Assembly (NCBI GenBank): GCA_019635435.1
Contig: JAHBZM010000001.1
Span: 1,426,001-1,490,000, forward strand
Length of the DNA stretch: 64,000 nt
Direction: 5' to 3'
Source of the DNA: Ramlibacter sp.
GTDB lineage: Bacteria; Pseudomonadota; Gammaproteobacteria; Burkholderiales; Burkholderiaceae_C
Part shown: piece after piece, positions 8,710 through 16,801 of the stretch
Layout of the letters: every line of letters begins with the position of its first letter
How positions within the stretch are numbered: the first letter of the stretch is position 1
The notes under the pieces: model-generated
Database searches by the model: none
What the model saw: only the letters and a program-made list of their open reading frames with translations
What the model was told of the DNA's origin: nothing
Program-made: the position numbers and the translations under genes

Positions 8710-9336
8710 ATGTTCAAGAAACTTGTACGCGCTTTCAAGCGACCGCGGGATCCTGCGGGCTACGTCTACTACGCAAAGTTGGTGGCGCCTCAGGGCGTCT
8801 TCTACAAGATCGGATTCACCAAGAAGAAGACGCTGGTCGAACGCTTCGCCTTTGGAGGTTTTGGCGATGAAAAGCTCCTACAAAAGCAGATACTCTTCAC
8901 TTTCCATTCGAGAGGGTGGGACGCCGAGCAGGATCTGTTGGATCACTTTGGAAGATTGAGAGCTTTCGGAAAGTACAGCAACAAGCCGGATCAACCGCTT
9001 CCGGGCCGGGGGCAAAGCGAATTGTTCTTTGTGGATGTGCTCGGCCTTGATTCCGACCTATACGGGCTGAGTGCAAGAGATCGGGAGCAGATTCACAGCC
9101 AAGCGGCGGAAGTAGCAAGCGGCTGTCTGCTAGCGGCCGTACTTGCGCCATTCACGATGATTCTGGCCGTGTTTTTCGCACTGGCTACCGTGGTATCGCT
9201 ATTCCAAGAGAACAAGCGACCCATCACGGTTCCGCGGCGACCAAGACACCCTGAAAAGATACAGCAGATCCTGGATGATCTGGCGGCAGAGTCATCTAAC
9301 TGCACGTTGCAGCGGACCGCCTCCGGCAGCCGATGA
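8710..9336 (+). CDS. GIY-YIG/T5orf172-like domain protein with C-terminal membrane segment
   Basis: 208 residues. Residues 17-95 resemble the T5orf172/Mug113 branch of the GIY-YIG nuclease superfamily: a GYVYYAKL strand, VFYKIGFTK, an ERF helix and a C-terminal-side YSNKPDQ turn. Residues 135-163 form one or two membrane segments (CLLAAVLAPFTMILAVFFAL). A catalytic Glu/Arg set cannot be confirmed. The last residues (NCTLQRTASGSR) are read from the attC-like site that overlaps the 3' end, as often seen in integron cassettes. Lower GC than its surroundings; function unknown. GGAG precedes ATG 8710. Confidence 0.55.
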   Translation: MFKKLVRAFKRPRDPAGYVYYAKLVAPQGVFYKIGFTKKKTLVERFAFGGFGDEKLLQKQILFTFHSRGWDAEQDLLDHFGRLRAFGKYSNKPDQPLPGRGQSELFFVDVLGLDSDLYGLSARDREQIHSQAAEVASGCLLAAVLAPFTMILAVFFALATVVSLFQENKRPITVPRRPRHPEKIQQILDDLAAESSNCTLQRTASGSR

Positions 9337-9350
9337 ACTAGACGTTAATC
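9294..9350 (+). other. attC-like recombination site
   Basis: ATCTAAC (9294-9300) fits the integron R'' consensus RYYYAAC exactly. GTTAATC (9344-9350) fits the R' consensus GTTRRRY at six of seven positions. Between them lies an imperfect palindrome with GCC/GGC arms around TCC, and TTGCAGCGG opposite CCGATGAA. It overlaps the last codons of the preceding gene. No integrase gene is in the window, so this is a relic or solitary site. Confidence 0.5.
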
Positions 9351-9409
9351 CGCAACTCACATGGAGTGGCATGGGTGTGGAAAAGTTCATAAGCTGAGGC
9401 AAGTTGAAA

Positions 9410-9748
9410 ATGACTTCAATCACACTTTTCGCATTGCTGGCAGTCTTTTTGGGCTTGGCCATAGCGTGGACGTTGGGGAAGGGAAGTTCGAGCGGGGCAG
9501 GCGCTGCAGACGTTGTCGGATTTGCGCTTGCCGGTGTGCTATTCGGTATTGGCCTTTGCGTGGGCATCGGCATTTCGCATGCGATCTGTTCTGGGCTTAC
9601 AAAGGTCTGTGTGGCCACTACAGACACTACGGTATGGAGTCTTGCGTATCCACTCGTAGCCATCCCTGCTTACTGGATCGCCATGGCTGTTGGTGCTGCC
9701 AGCGCTAAGCACCGCGGGGGGCTTCCTTCTAACGAGAAACTGAAATGA
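9410..9748 (+). CDS. Small membrane protein, unknown
   Basis: 112 residues with three predicted membrane segments: residues 4-22 ([19 protein letters not shown]), 34-58 ([20 protein letters not shown]) and 75-98 ([20 protein letters not shown]), with short loops and a polar tail. No family recognised. The ATG 9410 has GAGG about 10 nt upstream. Its stop overlaps the next start (ATGA at 9745). It begins 60 nt after the attC-like site, so it may be cassette-borne DNA joined to the downstream genes. Confidence 0.6.
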   Translation: MTSITLFALLAVFLGLAIAWTLGKGSSSGAGAADVVGFALAGVLFGIGLCVGIGISHAICSGLTKVCVATTDTTVWSLAYPLVAIPAYWIAMAVGAASAKHRGGLPSNEKLK

Positions 9749-10095
9749 CCGCTCACCGCATCTTCACCATGCCATTCGCTACGGTCTACCCGTTGTATGT
9801 GAAAAAGGCCGAGCGCAAGGGCCGCACGCAGGCAGAGGTTGACCGCATCATCTGCTGGCTCACCGGCTATGACCAGGCGGGTCTGCAGCGTCAGATCGAA
9901 CGGAAGACTGACTTTGACGCCTTCTTTGCCCAGGCGCCCGCCATGCACCCCAACAGTTCGCTCATCAAGGGCGTGGTTTGCGGCGTGCGTGTGGAAGAAG
10001 TCGAGGAGCCGCTGATGAAGAAGATTCGGCAACTCGACAAACTCATCGACGAACTTGCCAAGGGCAAGGCGATGGAGAAAATTCTCCGGCAATGA
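9745..10095 (+). CDS. DUF2200 family protein
   Basis: 116 residues matching the DUF2200 family pattern: N-terminal [20 protein letters not shown], then [40 protein letters not shown] and a C-terminal helix [20 protein letters not shown]. Family function is unknown; members are soluble and found sporadically. It overlaps both neighbours by 4 nt (ATGA at 9745 and 10092), so it is translated together with the membrane protein before it and the dioxygenase after it. Confidence 0.8.
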   Translation: MTAHRIFTMPFATVYPLYVKKAERKGRTQAEVDRIICWLTGYDQAGLQRQIERKTDFDAFFAQAPAMHPNSSLIKGVVCGVRVEEVEEPLMKKIRQLDKLIDELAKGKAMEKILRQ

Positions 10096-10841
10096 GCTTC
10101 ACTTCAAGCAGCACGTCAAATCCCGCCGTGCCACTCCACAAAAACGGCTACGCCCTTTTGCGCCAGGCGATCCCCGCCGAATGGCTGGACGCCCTTCGCG
10201 CCGCGTTCGATGCGGGCGTGAAGCCGGCGGACCAATGGCCGGTGCCGCGCGGAGCGGGCTGGCGCCATTCGTTGCTGGACCTTGACCCCAAAGTGCAGGC
10301 GGTGTGCCGCCTGCCGGCCTTGCTGGCGGCGGCCGGTGAACTGATTGGCGAGCGGTTCTTCCTCTCGCAGGTGGAGGGGCGCGAGCCCCTGATGGGTGGC
10401 GGCCACCAGGGCCTGCACCGCGACCTGTCGATCCAGCGGCCCGGCGATTCGGTCAGAGCCATGGCCTATTTCGACGACTATGGCCCCGGCAACGGCGCGA
10501 CCCGCGTGGTCGCCGGCAGCCATCGCCCTGCGCCGGGTGCGCCGCCGTTGGATGTGGATGACGAGTCCCACTCGGTGCAACTCTCAGGCTGCGCCGGTGA
10601 CATTCTGGTGTTTGATGCCGACCTGGTGCACGCGGCCAGCCTGAACACCACAGGCGCACGCCGCCGCTCCGTCCTGATCAGCTATTCTGCCGAGTCGTGC
10701 TACGCGGCGCACTGCGAAACCGCCAGCCTTCGCGGCATCCGGATGGACACATCCGAGAGATTCGATCCGTCTCATTTTCCGCTGGAGCGCGGCGCCGCTC
10801 CGGTTCATGGAGCCTCAATGCCATGCCAAAAGTCGACCTGA
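10092..10841 (+). CDS. Phytanoyl-CoA dioxygenase (PhyH)-like protein
   Basis: 249 residues of the Fe(II)/2-oxoglutarate-dependent PhyH superfamily. The metal triad is visible as H109-x-D111 (QGLHRDLS) and distal H180 (DADLVHAAS), with R190 suitable for binding 2-oxoglutarate; the [20 protein letters not shown] segment is typical. It would hydroxylate a small organic or lipid substrate; the identity cannot be told. The start ATG 10092 overlaps the preceding stop, and its 3' end overlaps the cupin gene by 19 nt. Confidence 0.8.
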   Translation: MSFTSSSTSNPAVPLHKNGYALLRQAIPAEWLDALRAAFDAGVKPADQWPVPRGAGWRHSLLDLDPKVQAVCRLPALLAAAGELIGERFFLSQVEGREPLMGGGHQGLHRDLSIQRPGDSVRAMAYFDDYGPGNGATRVVAGSHRPAPGAPPLDVDDESHSVQLSGCAGDILVFDADLVHAASLNTTGARRRSVLISYSAESCYAAHCETASLRGIRMDTSERFDPSHFPLERGAAPVHGASMPCQKST

Positions 10842-11278
10842 GCAAGATCCCCGTTCGCAAGGGTGTGGGCTACCCCGCCCCCTTCCACGAACCGTGCGCG
10901 GAGCGAACCCGCCGCCGCCTTGGTGACGCGGGTGGCCTCACGGACTTTGGCGTCAACCTGATGACCTTGCCTCCTGGCGGATGGTCCAGCCAGCGCCACT
11001 GGCACAGCGAAGAAGATGAGTTCGTCTACCTGCTGGAAGGCGAGCTGACGCTGGTTGAAGACAATGCTGAAACGCTGCTCCGCCCGGGGGACTGCGCCTG
11101 CTTTCCCAAGGGCTCGGGCAACGGGCACCATCTGCAGAACCGGTCAGCGTCGCTGGCCGTCTATCTGGAGGTCGGCTCAAGAAGTCCCACGGACCTCATC
11201 ACCTGTTCAGATATCGACATGATGAGTTCCAGTGTCGATGGCCTCTTTACCAGGAAAGACGGTGCGCCTTATCCGTGA
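10823..11278 (+). CDS. Cupin-domain protein
   Basis: 151 residues with a conserved cupin fold. Motif 1 is HWHSEEDEFVYLLEGE, preceded by LPPGGWSSQR, and motif 2 is RPGDCACFPKGSGNGHHLQN, so the metal ligands (two His, Glu, His) are intact. The N-terminus reads [20 protein letters not shown]. Such proteins bind metals and act as isomerases, oxygenases or sugar-binding proteins. Overlap with the dioxygenase gene (19 nt) and the next small gene indicates one transcript. Specific activity unknown. Confidence 0.85.
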   Translation: MPKVDLSKIPVRKGVGYPAPFHEPCAERTRRRLGDAGGLTDFGVNLMTLPPGGWSSQRHWHSEEDEFVYLLEGELTLVEDNAETLLRPGDCACFPKGSGNGHHLQNRSASLAVYLEVGSRSPTDLITCSDIDMMSSSVDGLFTRKDGAPYP

Positions 11279-11639
11279 TCTGTGGGCTTGCTTTGCCGTG
11301 GTGCTCGCGCTGGGAGCGGGCATGGACGCGCAGGCCACCAGCGCCGTGTCGTTCGAGGCGCGGGGCTATCTACTGGACATCGTGGTGGGCGACGACAGCC
11401 GGCCAGCCATTGCCGGCCTGAGCTTCGCGGCACCGGGCAGCGCGCGGGCCGTCTCAATCCCCTTGCGGCACCTCAAGGTGGAGTCGTTCGACACCCGGCA
11501 CAAGACGGTGCTGCTGCGGTTCAGCAACCCGGGCGATGCCGCGCTGCCAGCGGACTTCTCCCTCACGGTCAGAGGCGATGCGGGCGTCCTGCGCATCAAT
11601 GGCCAGTCGTTCGCGGGTCGCTTCTCGTGGGGGCTATAG
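11262..11639 (+). CDS. Small exported protein, unknown
   Basis: About 125 residues, likely from GTG 11262 (AGGA at 11252-11255); ATG 11238 is an alternative. Residues 1-24 form a signal peptide ending near MDAQATS. The mature part is beta-rich (SFEARGYLLDIVVGDDSRPA; VLLRFSNPGDAALPADFSLT) with no recognised domain, and could be a small periplasmic beta-sandwich. The start overlaps the cupin gene 3' end. A polypeptide of this length with a good signal peptide is probably real, but the start is uncertain. Confidence 0.55.
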   Translation: MRLIRDLWACFAVVLALGAGMDAQATSAVSFEARGYLLDIVVGDDSRPAIAGLSFAAPGSARAVSIPLRHLKVESFDTRHKTVLLRFSNPGDAALPADFSLTVRGDAGVLRINGQSFAGRFSWGL

Positions 11640-11649
11640 TCGAATCGTC

Positions 11650-11988
11650 ATGAATGAATCCCCAAGCATCCTCAAATGGCTGTTCTGGTTGTCAACCGGA
11701 TCGCTGATCGCCTTCTGCCTGTTGTTTGGCTTGCCGTTTCTGTCGAGCATCACGGCGGGCAAGGTCATTGCCATGGCGGGCTGCAAGCCGCCTTCGTTCG
11801 ACATGCAGGCCGTGTGTCCGCCCGGCAGCTTTGCAGAGCCCTTCATTCCCCTGAGCCATTGGATGACCAGCCTGGTCGCGCCGCTGATACTCATCAAGAA
11901 CTTTGGCATCGCGCTGCTCATCTGGGCGGGCATCTCTTTTGCTCTCGGCATCGCGAGCGGATCATTGAACTCCAGGGCTGACGACTGA
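11650..11988 (+). CDS. Hypothetical membrane protein
   Basis: 112 residues with two clear membrane segments, residues 10-33 (WLFWLSTGSLIAFCLLFGLP) and about 77-103 (LVAPLILIKNFGIALLIWAG). Between them is a loop with two Cys (GCKPPSFDMQAVCPPG), possibly disulfide-linked outside. No family recognised. It starts 10 nt after the previous stop; no good ribosome-binding site is seen. Convergent with the reductase gene on the minus strand. Confidence 0.6.
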   Translation: MNESPSILKWLFWLSTGSLIAFCLLFGLPFLSSITAGKVIAMAGCKPPSFDMQAVCPPGSFAEPFIPLSHWMTSLVAPLILIKNFGIALLIWAGISFALGIASGSLNSRADD

Positions 11989-12005
11989 CACGTCGGCCCG
12001 CGCCT

Positions 12006-13223
12006 TCAGTTCACCTCAAACGTCAGCCCCGCGCGCTGCTGCAGCCGCTCCACCAGCGCCAGGCCCATGGCGGCGCCGGGCGTCCACACGCCGCCGGGCG
12101 TCATGCGGCGGTTCACGTCGTTGACCAGGCACAGCGCGCTTTCGCTGATGAGCTTGCAGGTGGAGCCATAGCCCGGGTCGCGGTCGCCCTTCACGGTGGC
12201 GCTCAGGCGCTGGCCGCTGGCGGTCTCGCCCACAAACAGCACTTCGTAGCGGCCCCGTTCGCGCTGTGAGGCGCTGGGGCCCTGGCCCGGTTGCGGCAGT
12301 GCAAAGCGCTGGATGAGCGCGCGGGCCGGGCCCAAGCCCAGCAGCTTGTTCTGCACCCAGGTGGCGCGCGCCAGCGCCCGGGCCTTCTTCTGGCCCAGCA
12401 GGCCGTCGCCGGTGAACATGCGCTCGCTGTACACAAAGTCCTTGCCCCAGGGGTGGCCGCGCAGCGCGTGGGTGCGGTGCACGTTCTTGGTGTTGATGGC
12501 GGCCATCACAAACGGGCCGGTCCAGCCGCCGGCCCAGTCGTCGTGTTCGGCGCGGTTGTCATCGGGCTGGGGCGGGCCGGTGAAGCCGGGCGTGAGGGCA
12601 AAGGGGTTGGCCATGGTGCGCGCCAGCGCCGCGTCGTCGCCAATCGCGGCCAGCGTGGCCATGAGGCTGGCCGCAGTGCCGCCCGACAGGCCGCCCTTCA
12701 TGACCTTGACGCGGCCATGGACACGCACCAGCGGCTCGCCCAGGCGCTGCTGGGCCTGGTGCTGAAGAAACACCACGCCCAGGTCGAACGGAATGGAATC
12801 AAACCCGCAGGAAAAAACAATGCGCGCGCCACTGGCCGCGGCCGGCCCCTGCAGCAGGGGGATCTGCTGCGCCATCCACACTGGTTCGCCGCACAGGTCC
12901 ACATAGTCGGTGCCGGCCTGCGCGCAGGCTTTCACCAGTTCATTGCCATGCAGCTGGTACGGGCCCACGGTGGTGATGACGGCGCGCGTCTTCGCCACCA
13001 GCGCCGTCAATGCCGCCGTGTCAGTGGCATCGGCCACCAGCAAGGGCAGGGCGGGGCTGATGCCCAGTTCGTCGCGCACCTGCGCGAGCTTGCTCTGGTT
13101 GCGGCCCGCCATGGCCCAGCGCACGGGGCCATCGGCACCATAGGTGGTGTGAAGGTACTGCGCGACCAGCCGGCCGGTGAAGCCGGTGGCGCCAAAGACG
13201 ATGAGGTCAAGCTGTTGGGGCAT
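12006..13223 (-). CDS. Saccharopine-dehydrogenase-like / trans-acting enoyl reductase family protein
   Basis: 405 residues. The N-terminal NAD(P) site (DLIVFGATGFTGRLVAQYL) is followed by AMAGRNQSKLAQVRDELG, then VGPYQLHGNELVKACAQAGTDYVDLCGE and RIVFSCGFDSIPFDLGV, which are hallmarks of the saccharopine dehydrogenase-like family that includes mycobacterial trans-acting enoyl reductases. It likely reduces an acyl or similar substrate, perhaps membrane-associated. The start at MPQQLDL (13223) is chosen over an upstream ATG because it directly precedes the Rossmann strand. Confidence 0.82.
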   Translation of the reverse strand: MPQQLDLIVFGATGFTGRLVAQYLHTTYGADGPVRWAMAGRNQSKLAQVRDELGISPALPLLVADATDTAALTALVAKTRAVITTVGPYQLHGNELVKACAQAGTDYVDLCGEPVWMAQQIPLLQGPAAASGARIVFSCGFDSIPFDLGVVFLQHQAQQRLGEPLVRVHGRVKVMKGGLSGGTAASLMATLAAIGDDAALARTMANPFALTPGFTGPPQPDDNRAEHDDWAGGWTGPFVMAAINTKNVHRTHALRGHPWGKDFVYSERMFTGDGLLGQKKARALARATWVQNKLLGLGPARALIQRFALPQPGQGPSASQRERGRYEVLFVGETASGQRLSATVKGDRDPGYGSTCKLISESALCLVNDVNRRMTPGGVWTPGAAMGLALVERLQQRAGLTFEVN

Positions 13224-13347
13224 GCGCCATGGTCGCATGAATCATCGGCAGTGAGGTGTCGCTGCTGGCACAGAGTCCCGCAGTGCAGAACACCAATTTC
13301 CATTTTCTCGGGTTTTCACCCTAGTTAATGGAATAGGTCCAAGGGAT

Positions 13348-13381
13348 AAACGAACGGTCGATCCACTCATACGAACGTTCC
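13348..13381 (+). promoter_or_regulatory. Duplicated ACGAACG box upstream of the Liv operon
   Basis: ACGAACGGTC and ACGAACGTTC occur with starts 21 bp (about two helical turns) apart, in the last 40 bp before the livG-type ATG at 13389. The second contains the perfect palindrome GAACGTTC. This looks like a dimer-binding regulator site, reminiscent of TetR-type operators (comparison from memory). The spacing would put two dimers on one DNA face. No ribosome-binding site separate from it is evident, so repression by occlusion is plausible. Confidence 0.4.
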
Positions 13382-13388
13382 ACTTTTC

Positions 13389-14168
13389 ATGCCACCTCCA
13401 TCCAACGCCCTGCTCGAAGTTTCCGGGGTCACCGTCCGCTTCGGCGGCATCACGGCGCTGGACGGCATATCGTTCAGCGTCGCGCCCGGCACCATTGCCG
13501 GGCTGATCGGCCCCAACGGCGCGGGCAAGACCACGCTGTTCAACTGCCTGTCGCGGCTTTACACGTTCAGCGAGGGCAGCATCCTGTTTGAGGGCACGCC
13601 GCTCACCGACACGCCGCCGCACGGCATTGCGCAGCGCGGCATTGGCCGCACCTTCCAGAACCTGGCGCTGTTCCGCACCATGAGCGTGCGGCACAACGTG
13701 ATGCTGGGCGGGCACAGCCGCACGGCCAGCGGCTTTCTGTCCAACGCGCTGCGCCTGCCGCATGTGCAGCGCGAGGAATTGCGCCTGGGCACCCATGCCG
13801 ACCAGGTGATCGATCTGCTCGACCTGCGCGAGGTGGCTGAAACCCCGGTGGCCGACCTGCCCTTTGGCACGGCCAAGCGCGTGGAGCTGGCGCGCGCGCT
13901 GGTGAGCCAGCCCAAGCTGCTGCTGCTGGACGAGCCCGCGGGCGGCCTGAACCATGAAGAGGTGGAGGGCCTGCTGCTGCTGCTGCGCCGCATCCGCGAC
14001 GAACTCAAGCTCACCATCCTGCTGGTGGAGCACCACATGAACCTGGTGATGCGTGTCTCGGACCAGGTGATCGCGCTGGACTTCGGCCGCAAGATCGCCG
14101 ACGGCACGCCCGCCGAGGTGCAGGCCAACCCCGATGTGATCCGGGCTTATCTGGGGGTCGAAGAATGA
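13389..14168 (+). CDS. livG: Branched-chain-type ABC transporter ATP-binding protein (LivG-like)
   Basis: 259-residue ATPase of the HAAT/Liv family. Walker A GPNGAGKTT at 41-49; the degenerate signature LPFGTAKRVELARAL; Walker B LLLLDEPAGGLNHEE; His-loop VEHHMNLVM. The insert GRTFQNLALFRTMSVRHNV and a C-terminal NPDVIRAYLG tail are typical of LivG. First gene of a complete five-gene transporter (13389-18025), overlapping livF by 4 nt. The imported compound is not necessarily an amino acid; related systems take up aromatic or short-chain acids. Confidence 0.9.
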   Translation: MPPPSNALLEVSGVTVRFGGITALDGISFSVAPGTIAGLIGPNGAGKTTLFNCLSRLYTFSEGSILFEGTPLTDTPPHGIAQRGIGRTFQNLALFRTMSVRHNVMLGGHSRTASGFLSNALRLPHVQREELRLGTHADQVIDLLDLREVAETPVADLPFGTAKRVELARALVSQPKLLLLDEPAGGLNHEEVEGLLLLLRRIRDELKLTILLVEHHMNLVMRVSDQVIALDFGRKIADGTPAEVQANPDVIRAYLGVEE

Positions 14169-14881
14169 GCGACATGTTGTTGCAGGTGCGCGGGCTGCAC
14201 GCCCAATACGGGCCCACCCGTGTGCTGCATGGCCTGGACTTCGAGCTGCGCAAGGGCGGCATCACCACCATCCTGGGCGCCAACGGCGCGGGCAAGACCA
14301 CCACGCTGCGCGCGGTCTGCGGCATGGTCAAGACCCAGGGCGAAATCCTGCTGGCCGGCGAGCGCATCGATGGCAAGCCCACTGAGAGCATCGTGCGCCT
14401 GGGCGTGGCCCATGTGCCCGACGGCCGGGGCACTTTCCTGAACTTCACGGTCGAGGAAAACCTGCGCATCGGCGCCTACACCCGCAAGGACAAGGCCGAG
14501 GTGCAGAACGACTTCGAGCGCATGTACGGCTACTTTCCCAAGCTCAAGGAGCGGCGCCGCCAGCAGGCCGGCACGCTGTCGGGCGGCGAGCAGCAGATGC
14601 TGGCGGTGTCGCGCGCGCTCATGCTCAAGCCGCGCCTGCTGCTGCTGGACGAACCCTCGTTCGGGCTGGCGCCGCTGATCGTGCAGGAGCTGTTCGAGAT
14701 CTTCCGCACCATCAACCAGAAAGACGGCATCAGCATGCTGCTGGTGGAGCAGAACGCCTCGCTGGCGCTGCGGCTGGCCGATCACGCCTACCTGCTCGAG
14801 ACCGGCCGGGTGGTGATCTCGGGCACCGCTGAATCCATCCGCAACGACGAATCGGTACGTCGCTCGTACCTCGGCTATTGA
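14165..14881 (+). CDS. livF: Branched-chain-type ABC transporter ATP-binding protein (LivF-like)
   Basis: 238-residue second ATPase of the Liv-type importer. LHAQYGPTRVLHGLDFELRK start, Walker A GANGAGKTT, signature TLSGGEQQMLAVSRAL, Walker B LLLLDEPSFGLAP, and the LivF ending SIRNDESVRRSYLGY. The GRGTFLNFTVEENLRIGAYT block is typical. ATGA overlap with the livG-like gene; livH-like follows 15 nt later. It pairs with LivG as a cytoplasmic ATPase heterodimer. Confidence 0.9.
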   Translation: MSDMLLQVRGLHAQYGPTRVLHGLDFELRKGGITTILGANGAGKTTTLRAVCGMVKTQGEILLAGERIDGKPTESIVRLGVAHVPDGRGTFLNFTVEENLRIGAYTRKDKAEVQNDFERMYGYFPKLKERRRQQAGTLSGGEQQMLAVSRALMLKPRLLLLDEPSFGLAPLIVQELFEIFRTINQKDGISMLLVEQNASLALRLADHAYLLETGRVVISGTAESIRNDESVRRSYLGY

Positions 14882-14896
14882 CCACAAGAAGCGCAC

Positions 14897-15766
14897 ATGG
14901 AACTACTGATTCATCAAGTCCTCTCTGGCCTGGCCACCGGGGGCATCTATGCCAGCGTGGCGCTGGCCCTGGTCATGATCTACCAGGCCACCCACCTGGT
15001 GAACTTTGCGCAGGGCGAGATCGCCATGTTCGCCACCTACCTGGCCTGGACGCTGATCCAGGCCGGCATGCCGTACTGGGGCGCCTTCTTCCTCACGGTG
15101 TTCATTGCCTTTGTGGGCGGCGTGGTGCTGGAGCGCGTGGTGATCCAGCCGGTGGAGAACGCGCCCATCCTGTCGGTGGTGATCGTGTTCATCGGCCTGC
15201 TGGTGATCTTCAACAGCGTGGCGGGGTGGATCTACTCGTACACCATCAAGCCGTTCCCCAGCCCGTTCCCGTCGCAGCCGCTGTTCGGCAACTCGTATGT
15301 GTCATCGCACGAGCTGGGCTCCACCGCGGTGACGCTGGTGGTGCTGGGGCTGGTGTTCGGCTTTTTCCGCTACACGCCGCTGGGCCTGGCCATGCGCGCG
15401 GCCGCGCAGAACCCGGTGTCCAGCCGGCTGGTGGGCGTGCGCGTGGGCTGGATGCTGGCGCTGGGCTGGGGCCTGGCCTCGGCCATCGGCGCGGTGGCCG
15501 GGATGATGGTGGCGCCCGTGGTCTTCCTGGAGCCCAACATGATGGGCGGCATCCTGCTGTATGCGTTTGCGGGCGCGCTGCTGGGCGGCATCGACAGCCC
15601 TGGTGGCGCGGTGCTGGGCGGCTTCATCGTGGGCGTGCTGGAGAACGTGGTGGGCGTGTACCTGGGCACCGAGCTCAAGCTCACCGTGGCGCTGGTCATC
15701 ATCATCGGGGTGCTGGTGGTGCGGCCATCAGGGCTGTTCGGCAAAGTCCATGTGGCGAGGGTCTGA
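14897..15766 (+). CDS. livH: Branched-chain-type ABC transporter permease (LivH-like)
   Basis: 289-residue integral membrane protein with the conserved LivH start (LLIHQVLSGLATGGIYASVA), NFAQGEIAMFATYLAW, RAAAQNPVSSRLVGVRVGW (coupling-helix region) and a glycine-rich LLGGIDSPGGAVLGGFIVGV segment. About eight membrane helices are expected. Forms the translocation pore with the next gene product. The ribosome-binding site is modest. Confidence 0.9.
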   Translation: MELLIHQVLSGLATGGIYASVALALVMIYQATHLVNFAQGEIAMFATYLAWTLIQAGMPYWGAFFLTVFIAFVGGVVLERVVIQPVENAPILSVVIVFIGLLVIFNSVAGWIYSYTIKPFPSPFPSQPLFGNSYVSSHELGSTAVTLVVLGLVFGFFRYTPLGLAMRAAAQNPVSSRLVGVRVGWMLALGWGLASAIGAVAGMMVAPVVFLEPNMMGGILLYAFAGALLGGIDSPGGAVLGGFIVGVLENVVGVYLGTELKLTVALVIIIGVLVVRPSGLFGKVHVARV

Positions 15767-15769
15767 AGC

Positions 15770-16750
15770 ATGAACACTCCTTCCGCTTCCGCACGCCAGC
15801 CGGCCCTGAGCCGGGGCCAGATCATTGGCCTGGTCATCCTGCTGGTGGCCGCCTGCGCGCTGCCCTTTGTGCTGGGCAACTACCGCGTGTTCCAGCTCAC
15901 GCTGGCGCTGGCCTACGCCATTGCGCTGCTGGGCCTGAACATGCTCACGGGCTACAACGGCCAGATCTCATTGGGCCACGGCGCGTTCTACGCCATTGGC
16001 GCCTACACCGCCGCCGTGCTCATGGACAAGTTTGGCGTGCCTTACTGGGCCACCATCCCGATCGCCGGCGTGGTCTGCCTGGTGGCGGGCTTCCTGTTCG
16101 GCCTGCCGGCGCTGCGGCTGGAGGGGCTGTACCTCGCGCTGGCCACCTTTGCGCTGGGCGTGGCCATGCCGCAGATCCTCAAGCACAAGTCGCTGGAGCA
16201 CTGGACGGGCGGCGCCATGGGCGTGGTCATCACCAAGCCCGACGCGCCCGCGTGGCTGCCGCTCTCGCAAGACCAGTGGCTTTACTTCTTCACGCTGGGC
16301 TGGGTGCTGCTGCTGTTCTTTGCCGCCTGGAACCTGCTGCGCGGGCGGGTGGGCCGGGCGCTGGTGGCCATCCGCGACCAGCCCATCGCGGCCCAGGCCA
16401 TGGGCGTCAACACCGCCATGTACAAGTCGCTCACGTTTGGCGTGTCGGCCGGCTACACCGGCGTGGCGGGCGCGCTGGGCGCCATTGCCATCCAGTTTGT
16501 GGCGCCTGACTCGTTCAGCATTTTCCTGTCGATCACGCTGGTGGTGGGCGTGGTGATTGGCGGCCTGGCCTCGATCTCGGGCGCGTTGTTTGGCGCGGTG
16601 TTCATCCAGTTCATCCCCAATGTGGCGGACCAGATTTCAAAGGCCGCGCCGTGGGCCATCTACGGTGTGTTCCTCATCGGTTTCATGTATGTGATGCCCT
16701 CGGGCGTCGCTGGCGCCCTGCGTGTGCTGCGCAAGCGTTTCAAGAGGTAG
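15770..16750 (+). CDS. livM: Branched-chain-type ABC transporter permease (LivM-like)
   Basis: 326-residue permease. It has the LivM hallmarks LNMLTGYNGQISLGHGAFYA (about 60-80), the FGLPALRLEGLYLALATFAL segment, the coupling region RALVAIRDQPIAAQAMGVN and GGLASISGALFGAVFIQFIP. It starts 3 nt after livH. A basic tail (LRVLRKRFKR) follows the last helix. The operon continues 51 nt later with the binding protein. Confidence 0.9.
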   Translation: MNTPSASARQPALSRGQIIGLVILLVAACALPFVLGNYRVFQLTLALAYAIALLGLNMLTGYNGQISLGHGAFYAIGAYTAAVLMDKFGVPYWATIPIAGVVCLVAGFLFGLPALRLEGLYLALATFALGVAMPQILKHKSLEHWTGGAMGVVITKPDAPAWLPLSQDQWLYFFTLGWVLLLFFAAWNLLRGRVGRALVAIRDQPIAAQAMGVNTAMYKSLTFGVSAGYTGVAGALGAIAIQFVAPDSFSIFLSITLVVGVVIGGLASISGALFGAVFIQFIPNVADQISKAAPWAIYGVFLIGFMYVMPSGVAGALRVLRKRFKR

Positions 16751-16801
16751 CGTGGCAATCGGCCCGCGTTGTGCAATCAGGAAGACTCGAAAGGAAGCAA
16801 G

